Below are positions 1 through 8,504 of a stretch of 64,000 nt of DNA, piece by piece (the first letter of the stretch is position 1; the number at the start of each line of letters is the position of its first letter). The notes beneath the pieces were generated by a model. It was not told the origin of the DNA. It made no database searches and was given only the letters and a program-made list of their open reading frames with translations. The translations under genes were made by a program, and so were the position numbers. This DNA comes from Gemmatimonadetes bacterium T265 (GTDB lineage Bacteria > Gemmatimonadota > Gemmatimonadetes > Gemmatimonadales > Gemmatimonadaceae): positions 434,001 to 498,000 of the forward strand of contig BPUI01000003.1 of assembly GCA_019973575.1 (NCBI GenBank), given 5' to 3'.

Positions 1-1056
1 CGGCAGCCCGAAACCCTCATAGTACGACGGGTACACGAACGCCAGCGCGCCGCTGTAGAGCGGGGCCAGGTCCTCGTCGTCCACGTAGCCCGCGAACCGG
101 ATGCGGTCGCTCACCGCGCCTAACTGGTCGAGCTCGCGCAGGATCTCGTCGTACCCGCCGCCGCGGGCCCCGGCCAGCACCAGCCGCAGGTCGTCCACCC
201 GTTCGGCGCGCACCAACTCCGCGAACGCCCGCAGCAGGCGCGGGATGTTCTTGTGCGGCGCGAGCGTGCTCAGCGACAGCAGGTACGGCCCGTCGGGCAG
301 CGCGTACTTCGCGCGCACCGCGGCGAGCCGGGCCGGGTCTGCGGCCGGGTAAAAAATCGCCGGGTCGGCCGCGAGCGGCGTCACCGTCACCCGTTCGGGC
401 GCGAGGGCCGGGTACGCCTCCAGCAGGTCGCGCTTGGTGTGCTCCGAAATGGCGAGCACGTGGTCGTCCGGCCCGATGCTGTCGGAAATGCGACGGTTCC
501 AGCCCACCTCCCACGGCGCGACGATGTCCGGGAAGAGCTGTGGGATCAGGTCGAACACCGTGAGGAAGTAGCGAACGCCCCGCGCCCGGTGTGTCGCGGG
601 CGGGAGCGGCAGGAGCGGCGAGTGGAACACGTCGCCCGCGCCGTGCGGCCCCCGCCCGAGCGACAGGGCGAGGCGGTCGAGGGTGCGGTTCGCGTCGGTC
701 GCGAGCCGGTTGGCGACCCGGGCCGCCAACGCCCCGCCCCGCCCCGCCCCGCTCCGGACGTGCGAGGCGACGGCCCAGTCGCGGATCCGAGACTCGAGGC
801 GGCGCCGGCCGAGCCCCGGAAACGGGAGGTCGCGCATCCCGGGGTGGTCCTCGACGTAGCCGAGGGCCAACTCCCAGTTCGCGTCCGCCGCCAGGGTGAC
901 CGCGACGCCCGGCTCGGCCGCGACCGATTGGACAGTCTGCTCCACGACCCGATGCAGCCCCGTCCGGTGCGTGGAGCGCCGCGGCCCCTGGTGCACCTCG
1001 CCGAGGTGCGTGACGTCGAAGACGACGCGGATCGGGTCGACCGGCGGCCGTGACAT
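1..1056 (-). CDS. GT4 glycosyltransferase, C-terminus cut by window edge
   Basis: Retaining GT-B glycosyltransferase, presumably adding a sugar to a surface polysaccharide or glycolipid from a nucleotide-sugar donor. The ATG at 1056 opens a frame that is still open at base 1 (352 codons). Visible parts are an N-terminal motif RVVEQTV shared with the two upstream paralogues, the donor-domain entry motif LSTLAPHKNIPRLLRAF, and YEGFGLP, which holds the nucleotide-sugar-binding Glu of GT4 enzymes. About 60-80 C-terminal residues are missing compared with the neighbours. It is the last of three same-strand paralogues, 16 bp beyond the stop of the next. Acceptor and donor cannot be told from sequence. 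The family call is firm. Confidence 0.9.
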   Translation of the reverse strand, partial: MSRPPVDPIRVVFDVTHLGEVHQGPRRSTHRTGLHRVVEQTVQSVAAEPGVAVTLAADANWELALGYVEDHPGMRDLPFPGLGRRRLESRIRDWAVASHVRSGAGRGGALAARVANRLATDANRTLDRLALSLGRGPHGAGDVFHSPLLPLPPATHRARGVRYFLTVFDLIPQLFPDIVAPWEVGWNRRISDSIGPDDHVLAISEHTKRDLLEAYPALAPERVTVTPLAADPAIFYPAADPARLAAVRAKYALPDGPYLLSLSTLAPHKNIPRLLRAFAELVRAERVDDLRLVLAGARGGGYDEILRELDQLGAVSDRIRFAGYVDDEDLAPLYSGALAFVYPSYYEGFGLP

Positions 1057-1072
1057 CCCCACGGCGCCCGGC

Positions 1073-2368
1073 CTAACGCGCATCGCGGTAGGTGGCAATC
1101 ACCCGGTCGGCGTAGCGCGCCCAGGTGAACGTCGCCGCCCGCTCCGCCGACCGCCGGGCCAGGTCGTCGCGCATCGCGCCGTCGCGGTAGACCTGCAGCA
1201 TGGCCTGCGCGAGCGCGTCGGAATCGCGCGGATCGACCAGAATGCCGGCGTCACCGACCACCTCGGGCATGGACGACGTGTTGGACGCGATCACCGGCGC
1301 GCCGCACTGCATGGCCTCGAGCGGCGGCAGCCCGAAGCCCTCGTACAACGAGGGGAACGCGAAGACGAGCGCCCCGCTGTAGAGCGGCGCGAGGTCCGCG
1401 TCGTCCACGTAGCCCGTGAAGACGATCCGGTCCTCGAGCCCGTCCAGCCGGCCGGCCTCGGCGAAAATCGCGTCGAACTTCCACCCCCGGTCGCCCGTGA
1501 GCACGAGGTGCAGGTCGTCGAGGCGCTCCGACCGGACCAGCGCCGCGAAGCTCCGGATGAGGTGCGCGATGTTCTTGCGCGGCTCGAGCGTGCCCACGCT
1601 CAGCACGTACGGCGCGTCCGGGATCCCGTAGCGCGCCCGAACCGCGGCCAGCCGGTCCGCGTCGGCCACGCGGTAGAACTTGCTGCCGTCGGCGGCGAGG
1701 TGACTCACCCGCACCCGCTCGGGCGCGATCGACGGGCGGGCCGCGAGGAGATCCTGGCGCGTGCTCTCCGACACCGTCAGCACGTGGTCGTCGGGCCCGA
1801 TGCTGTCGACGATCTCCCGAAGCCACTCCGGCGCGCCCGACCACGAGAACTCGGGGTGGATGAAGGCGATCAGGTCGTGGATCGTGAGCACGTAGCGCAC
1901 CCCCGGGAGCCGCCCCCCGCGCGGGGGGAGCGCGTACACCGGGGAGTGGAAGACGTCCGCCCGGGCGAGCGCGCCCAGCCCGACCCCGCCGAACCGGGCG
2001 TCGAGCGCGCGGCTCGCGACCCCGACCAGCACGTTAGCCGCGCGCGTCGAAACCGTCCGCAGCGAGTACGCACCGGCCCGGCGGTACTCGGCCGCGGCGC
2101 GCGCCTGCAGCCGCGTCGCGAGCCGCCGCCGGCGTGACGCGGTGAACGTCATCCGGTCGGCGTCGGGGTGCGCCGCGACGTGTGCGGCCGTCGTGTCGGG
2201 CTTGTACATCGAGCACAACGTCACGGCCACCCCGGGCGTGCTTCCGAGCGTACGCACGGTCTGCTCGACCATCCGGTAGATGCCGGCGCGCGCGTGCGGG
2301 ATGTGCAGGTTCTCCTGCGTCAGACCGAACACGGTGACGTCGAGCAGAACGCGAAGCGGGCGGGGCAT
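1073..2368 (-). CDS. GT4 family glycosyltransferase (second of three tandem copies)
   Basis: 431 residues, GT-B fold, GT4 family. It starts [14 protein letters not shown]; the N-terminal acceptor domain has the locus-specific [11 protein letters not shown] motif, then [18 protein letters not shown], the linker motif [18 protein letters not shown] and the donor-site [12 protein letters not shown]. No signal peptide or membrane segment is seen, so it should be cytoplasmic. It lies in an apparent operon with 16 bp to the gene below and 55 bp to the gene above. The stop codon TAG lies inside one copy of the GTTAGGC word. Likely role: assembly of an extracellular polysaccharide, with no acceptor or polymerase gene in view. 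Confidence 0.92.
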   Translation of the reverse strand: MPRPLRVLLDVTVFGLTQENLHIPHARAGIYRMVEQTVRTLGSTPGVAVTLCSMYKPDTTAAHVAAHPDADRMTFTASRRRRLATRLQARAAAEYRRAGAYSLRTVSTRAANVLVGVASRALDARFGGVGLGALARADVFHSPVYALPPRGGRLPGVRYVLTIHDLIAFIHPEFSWSGAPEWLREIVDSIGPDDHVLTVSESTRQDLLAARPSIAPERVRVSHLAADGSKFYRVADADRLAAVRARYGIPDAPYVLSVGTLEPRKNIAHLIRSFAALVRSERLDDLHLVLTGDRGWKFDAIFAEAGRLDGLEDRIVFTGYVDDADLAPLYSGALVFAFPSLYEGFGLPPLEAMQCGAPVIASNTSSMPEVVGDAGILVDPRDSDALAQAMLQVYRDGAMRDDLARRSAERAATFTWARYADRVIATYRDAR

Positions 2369-2423
2369 GCGCGGCAGTGCGGGTGAGAGACTGGAAGGCC
2401 GAACAGCGACCGTCGCGTGTGGC

Positions 2424-3746
2424 TCAGAGCGCGGCGCGGTACGCGGCCACGGTCCGGTCAGCGTACCGGGCCCACGTGAACTCGCGCGCGCGGGCCAACG
2501 CGCGGCGCGCCAGCTCCCGACGCGTTTCGCCGCTCCGGTACACGTCGAGGATCGCCTGCGCGAGCGCGTCCTGGTCGTACGGGTCGACCATCAGCCCCGC
2601 GTCGCCGACCACCTCGGGCAGCGAGGCGCGGTTCCCCGTGATCACCGGCGTCCCACACTGCATCGCCTCGAGCGGCGGCAGCCCGAAGCCCTCGTACAGC
2701 GACGGGTACACGAACGCCAGCGCGCCGCTGTAGAGCGGGGCCAGGTCCTCGTCGTCCACGTAGCCGGTGAGCACGACACGGTCGGCGACGTGGTCCAGCC
2801 GGTCCAACTCCTCGAAGATCGGTTCGTAGCCCCACCCCTTCGCGCCGGTGAGCACGAGGTGCAGATCGTCGAGCCGCTCGGCGCGCACGAGGTCGGCGAA
2901 CGCCCGGATGAGGCGCGGGATGTTCTTGTGCGGCGCGAGCGTCCCGACCGTCAGGATGTACGGCGCGTCCGGCACGCCGTACTTGGCGCGCACCGCGGCC
3001 ACACGGTCCGCGTCGTCGCAGGGGTAAAAGCGCTCCGGGTCGGCCGCGAGCGGCGTGACGCGCACGTGTTCCGGCGTGACGGCCGGGTACGCGTTCAGCA
3101 GGTCGCGCCGTGTGTGCTCGGAAACCGCGAGCACATGGTCCTCCGGACGGATGCTGCCGAGGACGCCGCGTATGAAGCCGTCGCCGCCCGACGAGGCGAC
3201 GGCCTCGGGGAGGAGTTGGGGGAGGAGTTGTGGGATGAGGTCGTGGACGGTCAGGAAGTACCGGACGCGGCGCGCGCGCTGTGCGGCATCCGGGAGTGCG
3301 TAGAACGGCGAGTGGAAGACGTCGGCCCGCGCGTGGGTGCTCCGGCCGATCTTGTGCACGAGCACGTCCAACGCCCGGTTCGCGTCCCCGGCGACCCGGC
3401 TGGCGACCCGCACGGGCAGCGCGCCGGTCGGGCGCGCGCCGGCGCGGTCGTGCGCCGCGATCGCCTGCTTGCGCAGCCGCAGCCCGAACCGCACGCGCCC
3501 GGCGACCGGGAACCGGAGCCTGCGCAACTCGGGGTGCGTCTCCACGTACTCGAGCGCGGGTTCCCAGTACGTCTGCGCGCCGAGGGCGAGCTGAACGCCC
3601 GGTACCGCGGACACTCGCCGGACGGTCTGCTCGACGACCCGGTAGATCCCGCTGCGCAGCAGCGAGCGTGGCTCTCCGTCCTGGACCCGGCCGAGCAGCG
3701 ACACATCGAGCAGGACGCGAACGGGGTCGTGCGGTCGCCGGGGCAA
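2424..3746 (-). CDS. GT4 family glycosyltransferase (first of three tandem copies)
   Basis: About 440 residues, GT4 family, with SGIYRVVEQTVRR near the N-terminus, FLTVHDLIPQLLPQLLPE, SVGTLAPHKNIPRLIRAF-type linker and [15 protein letters not shown]. The reading frame is open back to 3974, but that extension would overlap the upstream gene by 77 bp and contains no ATG or GTG beyond 3898; TTG at 3746 gives an N-terminus that aligns with the two paralogues, so I chose it. A 66-bp stretch (2700-2765) is identical to 25-90 in the truncated copy, which indicates recent duplication or gene conversion. Probable cytoplasmic or membrane-peripheral sugar transfer in glycan synthesis. Confidence 0.88.
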   Translation of the reverse strand: MPRRPHDPVRVLLDVSLLGRVQDGEPRSLLRSGIYRVVEQTVRRVSAVPGVQLALGAQTYWEPALEYVETHPELRRLRFPVAGRVRFGLRLRKQAIAAHDRAGARPTGALPVRVASRVAGDANRALDVLVHKIGRSTHARADVFHSPFYALPDAAQRARRVRYFLTVHDLIPQLLPQLLPEAVASSGGDGFIRGVLGSIRPEDHVLAVSEHTRRDLLNAYPAVTPEHVRVTPLAADPERFYPCDDADRVAAVRAKYGVPDAPYILTVGTLAPHKNIPRLIRAFADLVRAERLDDLHLVLTGAKGWGYEPIFEELDRLDHVADRVVLTGYVDDEDLAPLYSGALAFVYPSLYEGFGLPPLEAMQCGTPVITGNRASLPEVVGDAGLMVDPYDQDALAQAILDVYRSGETRRELARRALARAREFTWARYADRTVAAYRAAL

Positions 3747-3897
3747 AACGTCAACGTTCGGGTTCAGAGGCCGGCGTGCGGATACGCGCGCCGGCCAGCG
3801 GTCCCGAACAAATAAACGCCCGGCGCCTCGCCCGCGAACCGGCCGGGGGACGACGGTCAGCGCGGCCGACCCACCCTCCCCCGGCGCACGCCCCCGC

Positions 3898-5895
3898 TCA
3901 GCGCGCCGTGGCCAGGTCGCGCACCGCGCCCGCCAGCGTCCGCACCTTCGCCGCGTCTCCCGCCCCCGCGGCATCGCCGTCCAACTGCGCCGCCAGCCGC
4001 GTCAGCGCGGTCCGCCGCCCCGCGCCCGACGCCTGCTCGGCGCCCGCGAGCGCCTGCCGCGCCGCGCTCACCTGCCCGGCCGCCAGGCCCTGCGACCGCT
4101 CGAGCTGGTCGACGTAGGCGCGCGCGAGCGCGAAGCTCGCCGGCCACGTGTACCGCGGCTGGTCCTGCACGTTCAGGTGGTCCAGGCGGACCGACTTCGC
4201 CGCGTCGATCTCGTTCTGCGAGAGCAGCGCGCTCGGCGCGAGCTCCAGCACGTCGAGCCCGCGCGCGATCTCGGAGCTCACGATCACGCCGTTGTACCAG
4301 TACGCCGACCACGTGCCCCCCATCGCCATGCGCGTGGAGTCGACCGGGCCGCGGTCGAAGAAGGCGATCTCGCGCGGGTGCTGCGCGTCGGTCCAGTCGA
4401 ACACCGAGATGCCGCCCTGGTACCACGACTGCACCATCACGTCGCGCCCCGGGATCGGGATCAGCGAGCCGTTGTGGGCGACGCAGTTCTCCTGCGGGGT
4501 CTGCGGCGCCGACATCTTGTAGTAGCTCTGGAACTGCAGCTGGTGGTTCGCGATCGTGAAGATCGCGTCCGCCCCCCAGTCGTGCGGGTCGCTCGCGCGG
4601 CACTTCGGCTGCCCGCCGCCGCCCCACTCGTCGCTGAACAACATCTTCGTGCCGTCGTTGTTGAACGTCGCCGAGTGCCAGTACGAGAAGTTCGAGTCGG
4701 ACACCGCGGCGAGGCGCGTCGGGTGCGCCGGGTCGTGGATGTCGAGCAGCAGGCCGTAGCCCTCGCACGCGCCGCCCGCGAGGCCGATTGCCGGGTAGAG
4801 CGTGATGTCGTGACACGACGTCACCCCCGGGTGCGAGGCGTTCGCGGCCTGACGGTCGCCCATGCGCCGCGCGATCATGGCCGGAATCGCCGCCCGCACC
4901 GCGGCGCTGTCAGCGCCCGTCGCCGCGCCGGTCCCGCCCCGCGCCTTGACGACGCTGTCCAGCATGGGCTGCACGAACATCGGGGGCAGCACCATCTCCT
5001 GGCCCATGATGTTCGCGATGAACGCCCCCCGGGCGCGCGCCGCGGCCACCTCGGCCTGGTCGTCCGGGGCGGCACCGTGCGCGGTCGGCGGGGCCTTCAG
5101 GTCGTTGAAGATCCGCGGCGAGCTCACGATCGCGGCCTGCTCCGGGTGCGCAAGCGGCACCTTGATGACCTCGATGCGGAAGCGCGCGGTGTTCGGGTCG
5201 TTCGCGTCGCGCACGCAGCCCGGGAGCTCGCTCGCCGACCGGATCGGCGCCGACCCGGACACGTACACGTACACGTTCGCCGGGTCCTTCGGGTCGACCA
5301 GCAGACTGTGCGTGTGCGAGCCGCGGCAGGTCTGCACGTTCGCCACGCTCCGCGGGTGCGCCACGTCCGAGATGTCGAACACACGAACGCCGCGGATCCG
5401 GTCGGCGCTCACCGTGTCCTTCACGCCCTGCGCGCCGCAGTCGATGCGGCCGGTGTTCCCCTCGGCCGACACGAAGAGCAGGTTCTTGTAGACCGACACG
5501 TCGCTCTGCGACGCCGGGCAGTAGTTCGCGAACGTCAGGACGGGCTTCGCCGGGTTCGAGATGTCCCACACCTGGTAGCCGTTGTAGCTGCCCTGGAACA
5601 CCTGGTTGCCGAGAAACGCCAGATCGGAATTCGTGCTGCCGAGAAACTTTTCCGACGGCGGCGTCTTCGAGAGCACGCGCATGTTCCACGCGGCCTCGCC
5701 GGCGTCCATCAGCCCGGCGCGGAGCCCCACGCGCGGGTCGGGGGTCGGCGCGGCGGCCGACATCTTCTGCGCGGACGCAGCGCCGGCCGGTTGGGCGGCG
5801 GTGCTGCCCTGAGCGTTCGCGGGGCGGACGGACGCCGCGGCGCACACGAGGCCGAGCGTGGCGGAGAGCACCCGAGCGGGAGAGGGCGAGACCAT
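3898..5895 (-). CDS. Exported LVIVD-repeat beta-propeller protein
   Basis: 665 residues. Residues 1-29 form a signal peptide ending near ANAQ. The body has repeated propeller blades such as GYQVWDISNPAKPV, GVRVFDISDVAHPR and VFDWTDAQHPREIAFFD, the pattern of the LVIVD family of extracytoplasmic beta-propellers. The C-terminus (about 580-665) is Ala-rich and helical. It includes CHDITLYP and a tract of conserved Cys that could form disulfides. No enzyme motif is seen. It lies 40 bp downstream of the DUF305 gene on the same strand, so the two are probably co-transcribed and act together in the periplasm or at the cell surface. Function unknown for the family; the name rests on the repeats. Confidence 0.85.
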   Translation of the reverse strand: MVSPSPARVLSATLGLVCAAASVRPANAQGSTAAQPAGAASAQKMSAAAPTPDPRVGLRAGLMDAGEAAWNMRVLSKTPPSEKFLGSTNSDLAFLGNQVFQGSYNGYQVWDISNPAKPVLTFANYCPASQSDVSVYKNLLFVSAEGNTGRIDCGAQGVKDTVSADRIRGVRVFDISDVAHPRSVANVQTCRGSHTHSLLVDPKDPANVYVYVSGSAPIRSASELPGCVRDANDPNTARFRIEVIKVPLAHPEQAAIVSSPRIFNDLKAPPTAHGAAPDDQAEVAAARARGAFIANIMGQEMVLPPMFVQPMLDSVVKARGGTGAATGADSAAVRAAIPAMIARRMGDRQAANASHPGVTSCHDITLYPAIGLAGGACEGYGLLLDIHDPAHPTRLAAVSDSNFSYWHSATFNNDGTKMLFSDEWGGGGQPKCRASDPHDWGADAIFTIANHQLQFQSYYKMSAPQTPQENCVAHNGSLIPIPGRDVMVQSWYQGGISVFDWTDAQHPREIAFFDRGPVDSTRMAMGGTWSAYWYNGVIVSSEIARGLDVLELAPSALLSQNEIDAAKSVRLDHLNVQDQPRYTWPASFALARAYVDQLERSQGLAAGQVSAARQALAGAEQASGAGRRTALTRLAAQLDGDAAGAGDAAKVRTLAGAVRDLATAR

Positions 5896-5935
5896 GGCGG
5901 GTTCCTTTGAGACGGTGCGGAGGTGGGAAGCGACT

Positions 5936-6691
5936 TCAGGAGGCGCCGAAGAGGATCGCGGCGAGCATCCGCTGCATGCGCGCGATCTCGGTCGTCTGAT
6001 CGACGTGCACGTCGGACGCGAACTTGAACACGGTCTCGTCCTGCGCGGCGCCGTAGGTGCCGAACAGGGCGTCGACCATGCTCACGGCACCCTGGTGGTG
6101 CCGGATCATGAAGGTCAGGAAGAGGCGGTCGAACTCCGGGCCGCGCGCCCGGTCCAACTCGGCGAGCTGCGCCGCCGTGAGCATGCCGGGCATCAGCATC
6201 GCCGGCTCGGCGCCATGGGCCCCGGCGTGCGCCGCGCCGTCCATCGGCATCGTCATTCCCGGCATCGCGTCGTGCGACATCGCGTCGTGCGACGGCACGG
6301 CGCCCGTGTCGGCCACCGGCACCGGCTGCCGTCGGTCGCGGAGCCACTGCTGCATCGTGGCGATCTCGTCCCGCTGGGCGTTGATGATCCGGTCCGCCAG
6401 CCGGCGCACGGCGGGACTGGCGCCATGTGTGGGCGCCATGCGCGACATCGTGATCGCCTGCGCGTGGTGGCCGATCATGTGCCGCATGAACTGCACGTCG
6501 GCCGCGGTATACGCGTACCGCGTGCTGTCGGCCCGCGCGCGGGCGACCGCGGCGGAATCCCCCATCGCGTCGGCCGGCGGTCGCGGGACCGCCTGCGCCC
6601 CGGCGTGCACGGCGGCGAGCAGAAAGACGGCCGCCGCGGGCAGCACGGCGCCGCAGCGCAGGGAGCAGGAGGCTGGCATACGCGCGTGCAT
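5936..6691 (-). CDS. Exported DUF305 protein with Met/His-rich linker
   Basis: 251 residues with a signal peptide (about 1-33). Two DUF305-type four-helix units carry paired-His motifs, HMIGHH at 71-76 and FMIRHH at 194-199. Between them lies a Met/His-rich linker (about 134-170) with repeated SHDAM and several PGM/MPM steps; its DNA contains a 15-bp direct repeat around 6264-6293. Some DUF305 proteins, for example cyanobacterial CopM, bind copper, and the linker fits a soft-metal role; that is inference. It lies upstream of the LVIVD gene in the same direction. The start could be ATG 6691 or the second Met a few codons in. Confidence 0.88.
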   Translation of the reverse strand: MHARMPASCSLRCGAVLPAAAVFLLAAVHAGAQAVPRPPADAMGDSAAVARARADSTRYAYTAADVQFMRHMIGHHAQAITMSRMAPTHGASPAVRRLADRIINAQRDEIATMQQWLRDRRQPVPVADTGAVPSHDAMSHDAMPGMTMPMDGAAHAGAHGAEPAMLMPGMLTAAQLAELDRARGPEFDRLFLTFMIRHHQGAVSMVDALFGTYGAAQDETVFKFASDVHVDQTTEIARMQRMLAAILFGAS

Positions 6692-6718
6692 ACGGGCGTC
6701 CCGGGCCGAACGTTCGAA

Positions 6719-7723
6719 TCAGCCGGCCGACGCGACCGGCACGAGAGAAATCTGCGGCGTGCCGTCCGGGCCCACCTCGACCCGCACGCGAAGCCCGGGC
6801 GGCACCTCCAGCTCGACCCCGCCGACGCTCAGCCGCACCCCGGTGTTTGCGCCCACGACGGACGGCGCGGACGCGGTCGGCGTCGACGGGGGAGGAGTGG
6901 CAACCGCGGCAGCGGCCTGCCCGACCGGCGACGGCGCCCGCAGCGTCGATCGCGGCGCCGGTGCCTCATCCGTCCACCGCTCCCCTGCCCCGCCCCACGC
7001 GTCCACGCGCGCCTCGACCAGCGACGGCGCAAACCGGTACGCGCTCACCCCGCCGCGCTGCTCGCGCCGCTCGACCACGCCCGCGGTGGTCAACCGTTCG
7101 AGGGCGCTGCGCACGCCCGACACGCCGCAGCCGAGCGCGCGCTCCAGCGCGCTCCGGGGCATCGGCGTCCATTCGTGCGGCGCGAGCCGTTCGGCCAACA
7201 CGTGCGCCGCCACCCACGCACTCGGCGCACCCACCGTCGCGAGCGCTACCCGTCCCCAGTCGAGCGCCGCACACCGCGGGGCGGGGCCGAGCAACGCCGG
7301 TGCGAGCGCGGCGGCGGTCGGGAGCCGCCCCCCGGCGCCCGCCACGCCGCGCACCACGCCGGCCTGCTCGAGCGCGCGCAGCGCCCCCACCACCGCGTCC
7401 GGATCGGTGCCGAGCATGGACGCGAGCCCGTCGACGTCGCACGGCGTGTCGACCGCGTCGAGCGGGAGATCCGGGGCCGACGCCGCGCGCGCCGCGTGGG
7501 CGAGGTGGAGCACGAGCGCGTGCGGCAGCCGCGGGCTCGCCGGCGCGCCTCGCCGCTCACCCGCGAGGCGGAGCGGCGCCCACTCGATCCAGTCGACGCC
7601 GTCGCGCAGCCGATCGAGCACCACATATCGGTCGACGGGCCGAGCCGCGGGCGCGAGCCCTCGATCGCCAACAGCCCCGATCGAGCGCACGACCGTCGCC
7701 GCGCGCGCGCGCCGCGCCGTCAC
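6719..7723 (-). CDS. Unrecognised protein with two winged-helix-like domains, divergent from rep
   Basis: 334 residues, not assigned to a named family. Two segments look like winged helix-turn-helix domains: about 95-130 (LGTDPDAVVGALRALEQAGVV) and about 180-225 (LERALGCGVSGVRSALERL followed by a wing ending in YRFAPSL). A Pro/Ala-rich linker follows, then a short C-terminal segment (about 280-330) with alternating hydrophobics like a small beta domain. The GTG start at 7723 has GAGG seven bases upstream. It is transcribed away from the iteron region, and two wings per chain is the layout of many iteron-binding initiators, so it may be an origin-binding or copy-control protein. That role is inference. 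Confidence 0.6.
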   Translation of the reverse strand: MTARRARAATVVRSIGAVGDRGLAPAARPVDRYVVLDRLRDGVDWIEWAPLRLAGERRGAPASPRLPHALVLHLAHAARAASAPDLPLDAVDTPCDVDGLASMLGTDPDAVVGALRALEQAGVVRGVAGAGGRLPTAAALAPALLGPAPRCAALDWGRVALATVGAPSAWVAAHVLAERLAPHEWTPMPRSALERALGCGVSGVRSALERLTTAGVVERREQRGGVSAYRFAPSLVEARVDAWGGAGERWTDEAPAPRSTLRAPSPVGQAAAAVATPPPSTPTASAPSVVGANTGVRLSVGGVELEVPPGLRVRVEVGPDGTPQISLVPVASAG

Positions 7724-7858
7724 CGTCGCACCTCACGATGTGCCATATGTGCCGTGCGCCGCGCCCCACGCCGCGCCACACCGCGCGCCGGCACCGCGCC
7801 CGCGCAGGGCGCGGGCACGACGGCAGCGGCGACACGGCACTCAGGCGACACGACGAAG

Positions 7859-8170
7859 TGACCTCAGCGTACACGGACGACGGCGCTCACCACCCACGGC
7901 GTGTGTCCGACAACCGGACCCGCGCCGATGTGACCTCAGCATACACGCTCGGCCGTCCGGCCGGCTAGGGGCCGACCCCCGGCCGGCCCTCCTCCGCGGG
8001 CCAGCGCGCACCGAACGGGGCCGACGCGGCTCTGAGATGGGTGCAAACGCCTCGTCGACTGGCTGTCCACCCACCCGGAGCTGGAAACCCGGTGTGTATG
8101 GTGAGGTCACATCCGGGGAGATCGCGCACGCGTGCATCAACGCCCGGGCTGCCCGTGTAGCCTGAGGTCA
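7859..8170. repeat. Four 17-bp iterons, two direct and two inverted
   Basis: Copies: 7859-7875 TGACCTCAGCGTACACG (+), 7931-7947 TGACCTCAGCATACACG (+), 8093-8109 TGACCTCACCATACACA (-), 8154-8170 TGACCTCAGGCTACACG (-). TGACCTCA and TACAC are invariant. The pairs are 72 and 61 bp apart and face each other. The last copy lies just before GTG 8178 and contains the only SD-like GAGG there, so Rep binding could also repress rep. The position beside a Rep gene makes these Rep-binding sites likely. Confidence 0.8.
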
Positions 8171-8342
8171 CCACGGCGTGAGCGCCGACCCACGGTCCGG
8201 GACCGAAATCGCTGCCGCGCCAACGCGACGCAGGTGCGACGCATCGTTCGTAACTCGATCATTGGCAACAGCTTATGTAGTGTCGGTCGTCCGCGGGTTG
8301 TTCGCGCGCGGGGCGCGGCGGTCCGTGCGCGTTAGTTGCTGG

Positions 8343-8367
8343 GGTCTTCTCTGCTTTCAGAAAGACC
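8343..8367 (+). promoter_or_regulatory. Hairpin in the rep leader
   Basis: GGTCTT (8343-8348) pairs with AAGACC (8362-8367) across a 13-base loop, in the segment between the iterons and the chosen rep start. It could be a leader hairpin affecting rep translation or an antisense-RNA target. Short stem, so only suggestive. Confidence 0.3.
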
Positions 8368-8504
8368 ACAACGACTCACGAGCCGGCACCGGGCCGAGCC
8401 GGCGCTCCACGCCGCCACGGGTGCCGCCTTGTCGTCGCCCGGCCGCGGCTTCATACTGCCCTGCCCGGCCGCCGGCCGGGATTCGCCTGCCGCCATCGCC
8501 TTCG

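Larger units (their letters stand above)
7724..8504. other. Putative iteron-type replication origin (oriV)
   Basis: Non-coding stretch between the divergent 334-residue gene and the replication initiator. It contains four 17-bp iterons, a relatively AT-rich segment (about 8241-8283, around AACTCGATCATTGGCAACAG) that would suit strand opening, and a hairpin at 8343-8367. The rep frame is nominally open from GTG 8178, but codons 8178-8504 have low GC3, many Cys/Arg and no resemblance to a Rep domain, so I treat them as leader. No clear DnaA box cluster was found by eye. Confidence 0.7.

Noticed and set aside
6264-6293. 15-bp direct repeat in the DUF305 gene as a possible CRISPR or mobile-element trace
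   Set aside because: Two in-frame copies encode SHDAM repeats; no spacers or ends.
8178-8504. 109 extra N-terminal codons for Rep from GTG 8178
   Set aside because: Low GC3, Cys/Arg-rich, contains the AT-rich origin segment and a hairpin, and no family similarity; kept as leader, though not excluded.
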